The translations under genes were made by a program, and so were the position numbers. From an uncultured Clostridia bacterium (GTDB lineage Bacteria; Bacillota; Clostridia; Oscillospirales; Ruminococcaceae): a DNA stretch of 7,850 nt. Numbering within the stretch: position 1 is the stretch's first letter; every line of letters starts with the position of its first letter. The notes under the pieces are model-generated. The model saw only the letters and a list, made by a program, of their open reading frames with translations. It did no database searches and was not told the DNA's origin. This document shows positions 4,010-7,850 of the stretch, one piece after another. Location of the stretch: contig CANQOJ010000104.1 in the NCBI GenBank assembly GCA_947625455.1, forward strand, positions 1 through 7,850, given 5' to 3'.

Positions 4010-5314
4010 TTATATTTTTATTGTAATTATAAGTTCAAAAAATCCGTTTTCACACTTTATCTTCATTTGACCTTCATACTTTTCAACAACGCTTTCAATA
4101 TTATGCAGCCCCATGCCGTGTTCATCTTTTTCTGCCTTTGTAGTTGCAGGTATGTCGTAAAAATTTTCGGAACGCACTGTCGGATTTTTGATTGACAGAA
4201 TAAAATAGCCTTGCTGCTTTTTTGCGAGTATGGATATAACATAAGGTTCTGACAATTCTTGGCACGCTTCAATTGCATTGTCGAGCGCATTTGTAAGTAT
4301 TATGCAAAGGTCCACATTGTCCATTGATAACGGCATTATACCCGAATAATATATTCGTCCGTTTTTGTCAAGTAAAGAAGCTTTGTTTGTCAGAATTGCG
4401 TCAGCCAAAGTGTTGCCGGTATTGAATATTGTAGTTTGTGTTTCATTCTTCAATTTATTTAATTTTAATATGTATGCCTCCGCCATTGAGCATTCATTCA
4501 TTTGAACCAGTGATAAGATACTTTGAAGATGATTTAAGTAATCATGACGGAATTTCTTGATTTCGGCGTTCATTTTTTCGACTTCGTTAAAATGGTTTAT
4601 TTGAAGTTCCACTTGTTTTTCCATCATTTGCGAAGTCGCATTGAAATGCTGTTTTGCCATTACGTTAAATATCAGCGAGACCACAATGATTATAAAAATA
4701 ACGGTAAGCAAAATAACTATCGCAGTCAGCATATTCTCCTTGAACAATATGTTGTCCGTCTGAAAACCTATCAAAGAGGATAGCGCGCTTAAACATATTA
4801 TTGCTAAAATGAGCATTAAAAAAATATAATTCGGTATCTCGGATAAAACCACAGAATTTCTTTTTATATTGCTTTTCTTGTATGCAATCAGTACCGCTGT
4901 CAGCACAAGTATTCGTATAGCCAACATAATATAAGGAGATACATCGTCATTATTTTTATTCATTATATTTGCGGCAATACAGGATAAACTTGAACTCAGC
5001 AAAGAAATTGACAGATCACACAGGAAAATGAGATACACACATCTGCGGTTTAAGCGTCCATACATGATAAGCAATGTTAAAATAAACCGCAGATAATACA
5101 ATATCATTGCGAAAAAATCAGTCATTTGAGAAGCTCGTTCGTTTAAGAAAACAATTACTACAGATACAGCGACATAAGCAGCCAACGAGAAAACTATACG
5201 TTTTTTGCTGACGCAGCTTATCGGCAATATGCGAAAAATATCTGCGCAAATAACAAGTGATACAAGTTCAACGCAGCTTCCCAGTAAAAAAACTATGTTT
5301 GAAATAAGGTTCAT
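4010..5314 (-). CDS. AgrC-like GHKL sensor histidine kinase
   Basis: 434 residues: about seven hydrophobic spans (roughly 5-25, 41-57, 67-84, 92-115, 128-145, 161-183, 196-219), then a cytoplasmic kinase. The phospho-acceptor is His257 in KKFRHDYLNHL. The ATPase domain has an N-box (Asn342 and Asn346 in LTNALDNAIEAC) and a G-box (HGMGLHNI, about 399-406), the GHKL pattern of AgrC-type kinases. It should sense an extracellular, probably peptide, signal and phosphorylate the regulator encoded just upstream. Only 2 nt separate that gene's TAA from this ATG, and GAGGAG (5328-5323) lies within its last codons, so translation is probably coupled. No AgrB protease or AgrD precursor is present in the window. 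The ligand is unknown. Length and motifs are complete. Confidence 0.92.
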   Translation of the reverse strand: MNLISNIVFLLGSCVELVSLVICADIFRILPISCVSKKRIVFSLAAYVAVSVVIVFLNERASQMTDFFAMILYYLRFILTLLIMYGRLNRRCVYLIFLCDLSISLLSSSLSCIAANIMNKNNDDVSPYIMLAIRILVLTAVLIAYKKSNIKRNSVVLSEIPNYIFLMLILAIICLSALSSLIGFQTDNILFKENMLTAIVILLTVIFIIIVVSLIFNVMAKQHFNATSQMMEKQVELQINHFNEVEKMNAEIKKFRHDYLNHLQSILSLVQMNECSMAEAYILKLNKLKNETQTTIFNTGNTLADAILTNKASLLDKNGRIYYSGIMPLSMDNVDLCIILTNALDNAIEACQELSEPYVISILAKKQQGYFILSIKNPTVRSENFYDIPATTKAEKDEHGMGLHNIESVVEKYEGQMKIKCENGFFELIITIKI

Positions 5315-5316
5315 AT

Positions 5317-6024
5317 TTAATGCTCCTCATTATACCGCATAATATAATTCTGAAATTCGGTTTTGAATTTAGCGGCATAATGTGCGCCAAGAACCGCTTT
5401 TTCTCCGTTGTCCAGAAAGATATTTGTATTTGTATGATTGTCGATATGCTCAAATCCTACGACAAAAGATTTACTGCATCTTATAAATTTTTCGGGCGGA
5501 AGTTTTAACTCTAATTGCTTTAAATTTATTCTTACCCGAAAAGATTTGTTTTTTGTCCTTATTGTAGTATACTTACCGTCGCCTTCCAGATAGATAATAT
5601 CGGATATTCTGATTTTATAGCTTTCGTCCTGCGTGTTTATTAAAAGCAATCGGTCATAATCTATTGATTTAAGGTAATCGTCAAGTGCCTTAAACAGCTT
5701 AGCTTTATCAACAGGCTTTTGCAAAAAGCGGTAGGCTTTCACTTCAAAGGCGTCTAATGCGGCAGCAGGATAAGCGCTGATAAAAATAATTATGCTGTCG
5801 GGATTTTTCTCGCGGAACTTTTCAGCCGTTTCGATCCCGTTCAAAGATTTCATCTGATAGTCCATAAATATAACGTCATACTCGTATTCCGAGCAAAGAA
5901 ACTCCTCGCCGTTATCGTAATAATCTATAAACACATCTAAATTTCTTTCATGCCGATATTTTTGCAGAATGTCGGTTATCTCTTTTTGAAATACCTTTTC
6001 ATCGTCACAAACAGCAACTTTCAC
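5317..6024 (-). CDS. AgrA-like LytTR response regulator
   Basis: 235 residues from GTG at 6024. GGGGG lies 8 nt before the GTG, and the receiver begins at once (VKVAVCDDE); an in-frame ATG at 6048 overlaps the -10 box, so a longer form is unlikely. The receiver has the acidic pair Asp7/Asp8, phospho-acceptor Asp55 (IFMDYQM) and Lys103 (LQKP). A LytTR DNA-binding domain follows (about 124-230: YKIRISDIIYLEGDGKYT, later FIRCSKSFVVG and LDNGEKAVLG). LytTR regulators bind short repeats upstream of their targets. First gene of a two-gene operon with the kinase; the promoter region carries an inverted repeat that could be an autoregulatory site. Targets are unknown, but the divergent membrane protein gene is the obvious candidate. 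Confidence 0.93.
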   Translation of the reverse strand: MKVAVCDDEKVFQKEITDILQKYRHERNLDVFIDYYDNGEEFLCSEYEYDVIFMDYQMKSLNGIETAEKFREKNPDSIIIFISAYPAAALDAFEVKAYRFLQKPVDKAKLFKALDDYLKSIDYDRLLLINTQDESYKIRISDIIYLEGDGKYTTIRTKNKSFRVRINLKQLELKLPPEKFIRCSKSFVVGFEHIDNHTNTNIFLDNGEKAVLGAHYAAKFKTEFQNYIMRYNEEH

Positions 6025-6046
6025 TTTAATTGCCCCCTTTTTATTC

Positions 6047-6075
6047 ATTATACTCCAAAATGAAGAATTTTTCAA
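6047..6075 (-). promoter_or_regulatory. Promoter of the LytTR regulator-kinase operon
   Basis: TTGAAA (6075-6070), a 17-bp spacer and TATAAT (6052-6047), giving a short leader of about 15 nt before the GTG start. Confidence 0.8.
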
Positions 6076-6093
6076 GAGTTATAAAATTCTTCA
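6061..6093. promoter_or_regulatory. 11-bp inverted repeat across the operon promoter, candidate operator
   Basis: TGAAGAATTTT (6061-6071) and AAAATTCTTCA (6083-6093) are exact complements with an 11-nt spacer. The centres are 22 bp apart, two helical turns, as suits a dimer binding one DNA face. One arm covers the promoter spacer and touches the -35 box; the other lies just upstream. The LytTR protein or another regulator could bind here. Confidence 0.55.
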
Positions 6094-6120
6094 ATTTTGT
6101 TCCCGCAAAAACGCGTTTTG

Positions 6121-6160
6121 TTCCAAATCTATTGAATGCGTTTGGAAAATAATATATAAT
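6121..6160 (+). promoter_or_regulatory. Promoter of the divergent membrane protein gene, with inverted repeat around the -35
   Basis: TTGAAT (6132-6137), a 17-bp spacer and TATAAT (6155-6160) form the promoter. TTCCAAA (6121-6127) and TTTGGAA (6141-6147) are exact 7-bp complements flanking the -35 box, another possible operator. The untranslated leader would be about 65 nt. Confidence 0.72.
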
Positions 6161-6232
6161 CAACTTATCAGAGAACATTGAACTTGGATACAAATTGTCC
6201 GAGGGAGATATTATACAGAAACAGGAGTTTTT

Positions 6233-6754
6233 ATGAATAACAATAATTTAAGACAAAATAAGCTTATTGCTGAAAAAACAGCTTTCAGATATTCTAAAGA
6301 AGATATGTCTGACGTCAGCTTTGAAATTGGCAAAAAGAGTTATACCGCCAACGTATTCGGCTTGATGGTTATATTTGCCCTCTTTTTTGGAGGGCGAATA
6401 ATCATGAGAAGATTTGCCGGAAATCCTGATATGAATTTCTCGGTAGGTGACATTATATTCTGGGTAATAATAGCGCTGGTTGGCATATTCGTTGTTGTAA
6501 CCTTAATCCGCGAAAAGCACAAGCCGACAATTTTTGTTACGGGTAAAAAAATATTCTACAACGGTGACCACTGGACAAGCGACGAAATTTCATTAGTCAG
6601 GTGTACAAAGTGGCTGGGACGTATTGAGGTTTACTCGTATGGCAGGAAGATTTTAACTTTCCCATGGGAAAGGGATAATGCAGAGTTGTTTATTGCATGG
6701 GTAAACAAATGCAAAATAGCATTTGAGGATAATCGCATGAAATCTTTTCAATAA
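6233..6754 (+). CDS. Two-span membrane protein with a C-terminal PH-like cytoplasmic domain, function unknown
   Basis: 173 residues. AGGAG lies 5 nt before the ATG. A polar N-terminal segment (1-38) precedes two membrane spans (about 40-57 and 72-92), then a mostly beta-strand tail (TIFVTGKKIFYNGDHWTSDEI, then RIEVYSYGRKILTFPWERD) and an amphipathic helix (NAELFIAWVNKCKIAF). Two spans followed by strands and one closing helix resemble small bacterial PH-like membrane proteins, but I cannot assign a family. It is transcribed divergently from the LytTR regulator-kinase operon with only about 55 bp between the -35 boxes, so it may be controlled by that regulator; this is inference. It appears complete and has a hairpin downstream. 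Confidence 0.8.
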   Translation: MNNNNLRQNKLIAEKTAFRYSKEDMSDVSFEIGKKSYTANVFGLMVIFALFFGGRIIMRRFAGNPDMNFSVGDIIFWVIIALVGIFVVVTLIREKHKPTIFVTGKKIFYNGDHWTSDEISLVRCTKWLGRIEVYSYGRKILTFPWERDNAELFIAWVNKCKIAFEDNRMKSFQ

Positions 6755-6788
6755 GCAGAAGCCTGTTAGTATAATGGCGCATAAAACA

Positions 6789-6817
6789 AAATCGGCATAC
6801 CCGCAGTATACCGATTT
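6789..6817 (+). terminator. Hairpin after the membrane protein gene, likely terminator
   Basis: AAATCGG (6789-6795) pairs with CCGATTT (6811-6817) and ATAC with GTAT, with one C/A mismatch and a 5-nt loop. The T-run is interrupted (TTTATGTATTATCCCTTTTT), so termination may be weak. Confidence 0.55.
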
Positions 6818-6888
6818 ATGTATTATCCCTTTTTAATTTTCTCAGTGGATTTTTTCTTGAAAATGCGTTCTGCCATGTTCAGAATGTG

Positions 6889-6912
6889 AGGTAAGAATTT
6901 GAAGTTCTTGCC
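6889..6912. repeat. Diverged copy of the hairpin unit in the heptamer mosaic
   Basis: TGAGGTAAGAATTTGAAGTTC resembles GAGGTAAGAGTTTAAGCTC of the two later hairpin units, and AAGAA/TTCTT can pair. It looks like an older third copy. Confidence 0.5.
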
Positions 6913-6951
6913 CTTTTAGAGGTTAGATGTTAGAAGTAAGAGGTAAGAGTT
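6913..6951 (+). repeat. Heptamer array, left arm of a 39-bp inverted repeat
   Basis: Heptamers TTAGAGG, TTAGATG, TTAGAAG, TAAGAGG and TAAGAGT run head to tail from 6916. The arm is complementary to 7019-7057 at 35 of 39 positions. All four mismatches fall 7 nt apart, on the sixth base of successive heptamers. Confidence 0.88.
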
Positions 6952-6979
6952 TAAGCTCTAACCTCTTATTTCTTTTATA
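6937..6979 (+). repeat. Hairpin unit with T-rich tail, copy 1 of a 38-bp direct repeat
   Basis: TAAGAGGT-A-AGAG, loop TTTAAG, then CTCT-A-ACCTCTTA gives 12 pairs around one A/A mismatch, followed by TTTCTTTTATA. From 6942 on, 38 bp recur exactly at 7058-7095. It could act as an AT-rich terminator for the rightward gene. Confidence 0.75.
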
Positions 6980-7018
6980 ACAAACTTGCTTTAATAAGGA
7001 AAACAAACTTTAGGCTTG

Positions 7019-7057
7019 AACTCTTACTTCTTACCTCTAACCTCTAACTTCTAAAAG
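7019..7057 (-). repeat. Heptamer array, right arm of the 39-bp inverted repeat
   Basis: The same heptamer type as the left arm, in opposite orientation (on the minus strand TTAGAAG, TTAGAGG, TTAGAGG, TAAGAAG, TAAGAGT). The arms are separated by 67 bp. Confidence 0.88.
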
Positions 7058-7095
7058 GGTAAGAGTTTAAGCTCTAACCTCTTATTTCTTTTATA
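7058..7095 (+). repeat. Hairpin unit, copy 2 of the 38-bp direct repeat
   Basis: Identical over 38 bp to 6942-6979. Its outer stem is shorter because the heptamers before it are in the other orientation. The 376-bp interval 6755-7130 holds this mosaic and the hairpin at 6789 but no gene. Confidence 0.9.
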
Positions 7096-7130
7096 CCGTT
7101 ATATTCAGCAAATAACGTCTTTGCCAAACT

Positions 7131-7850
7131 CTAGCCTCTAGTCAGATATTCTTTCATCACCTGATACAGCTTTTCAATCTGGAACGGCTTTGCAAGGTGG
7201 TCGTTCATGCCCGCGTCGAGAGCCGCTATTTTGTCCTCCTCAAACGCGTTCGCCGTCATTGCCACAATCGGAATGTTCGCCAGAACGGGATCGCTTAATT
7301 TGCGGATTTCGCGTGTTGCCTGATAGCCGTCCATTATCGGCATCATCACGTCCATAAGCACCAGGTCAATTTCACCGTTGCTGTTCTTTACGGCTTCTAC
7401 CGCCTCCTGCCCGTTCACTGCCGTCCGTGCGTTAATTCCCGCTTCTTCGAGTATTGCAACAGCAATTTCACGGTTCAGTTCAACATCATCTACAAGCAGC
7501 ACCGTCTTGCCTGCAAATTCCTCCGGGATAATGTCCTGCTCGCCCTCGGAGGTATTGTCGGAGGTTTGCAGAACGTTGTACAAATCGGACATAAACAGCG
7601 GTTTCGCGCAAAATGCCGTAACTCCCGCCTGCCTTGCTTCGGCTTCAATATCCGTCCAGTCATATGCGGTGAGAATGATTATGGTCGCGGCGTCTCCTAC
7701 TTCACCGCGAATTTGCCGAACGACTTCAATGCCGTTCATATCGGGCATCAGCCAGTCGATTATGTACACTTTAAACGGATCGTTTTGCTCCGCAGCGTAT
7801 TTAGCGCGGTAGACAGCTTCTTTTCCCGAAGTTGTCCACTCTGCCCTGAG
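7131..7850 (-). CDS. Hybrid sensor histidine kinase, C-terminal double receiver part, cut by the window edge
   Basis: The frame is open to the window edge, so 239 C-terminal residues are seen; the sensor, histidine and ATPase domains would lie beyond 7850. The first receiver is partial, with phospho-acceptor Asp32 (YIIDWLMPDMNG) and Lys83 (CAKP). After a linker rich in acidic residues (about 95-113) comes a complete second receiver with Asp121/Asp122 (LLVDDVELN), phospho-acceptor Asp167 (LMDVMMPIMDG) and Lys221 (LAKP). Two receivers after a kinase are typical of large Clostridia hybrid kinases that relay phosphate through His-Asp steps. Response regulators made only of receivers are the alternative, but the frame continues upstream without a start. 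It is more G+C-rich than its left neighbours. The last codons (LTRG) and stop lie in heptamer-like sequence. Confidence 0.9.
   Translation of the reverse strand, partial: LRAEWTTSGKEAVYRAKYAAEQNDPFKVYIIDWLMPDMNGIEVVRQIRGEVGDAATIIILTAYDWTDIEAEARQAGVTAFCAKPLFMSDLYNVLQTSDNTSEGEQDIIPEEFAGKTVLLVDDVELNREIAVAILEEAGINARTAVNGQEAVEAVKNSNGEIDLVLMDVMMPIMDGYQATREIRKLSDPVLANIPIVAMTANAFEEDKIAALDAGMNDHLAKPFQIEKLYQVMKEYLTRG

Noticed and set aside
6770..6775. TATAAT after the membrane protein gene as a promoter
   Set aside because: The best -35 at suitable spacing (TTCAAT) matches poorly and no gene follows.
7378..7812. Plus-strand ORF of 144 codons
   Set aside because: Reverse shadow of the receiver domains, low-complexity Ser/Ala/Thr composition, no ribosome site.

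Overview
The window looks like an accessory, mobile-element-rich stretch of a low-to-moderate G+C Clostridia chromosome, probably a gut Ruminococcus/Oscillospiraceae-type organism (inference). The reasons are a Tn4451/TnpX-type large serine recombinase, AAGGAGG ribosome sites, TTGACA/TATAAT promoters with 17-bp spacers, an agr-like LytTR/GHKL pair, Rpn nucleases, and debris of a clostridial conjugative-element methylase.

Left part (1-2220). The window opens inside the C-terminal half of a large serine recombinase reading rightward, and its element should end within about 120 bp of the stop codon. Right there, on the opposite strand, lies what I read as a ruined tandem type III (ToxIN/CptIN-like) toxin-antitoxin locus. 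Module A has a consensus promoter, about three and a half 41-bp antitoxin-RNA repeats, an intrinsic terminator and a 12-codon toxin start with its own ribosome site. Module B has a second promoter sharing its upstream block with A, about one repeat, a weak terminator and a 37-codon toxin start cut off close to the recombinase. The simplest story is that repeat-mediated deletion shortened the tandem locus and the element then split the last toxin gene. Upstream lies a decayed fragment of a giant conjugative-element methylase/helicase protein, with an in-frame stop, an internal deletion and both ends missing. A promoter-plus-hairpin arrangement for a small RNA runs antisense through that fragment.

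Middle part (2221-3870). After a small two-span membrane ORF there are two related leftward genes. One is a complete Rpn-family PD-(D/E)XK nuclease (279 aa) with its own promoter. The other is a 105-aa protein matching only the Rpn C-terminal region. The complete rpn carries an internal AAGGAGG-8 nt-ATG that would yield an 89-aa C-terminal product, the arrangement known for the RpnL/RpnS toxin-intragenic antitoxin system. The separate 105-aa gene begins at the equivalent signal and shares 111 of 115 bp with the rpn 3' end, so it may be a freed, duplicated antitoxin.

Right part (4010-7850). A leftward operon encodes a LytTR response regulator and a seven-span GHKL histidine kinase of AgrA/AgrC architecture, with no peptide precursor or AgrB processing enzyme in the window. 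It is divergent from a small two-span membrane protein gene, and the shared promoter region holds two inverted repeats suited to an operator. A gene-poor convergent interval follows, with a mosaic of purine-rich heptamer repeats arranged as inverted and direct repeats. The window closes inside the C-terminal double receiver part of a large hybrid histidine kinase, whose last codons and stop fall in heptamer-like sequence.
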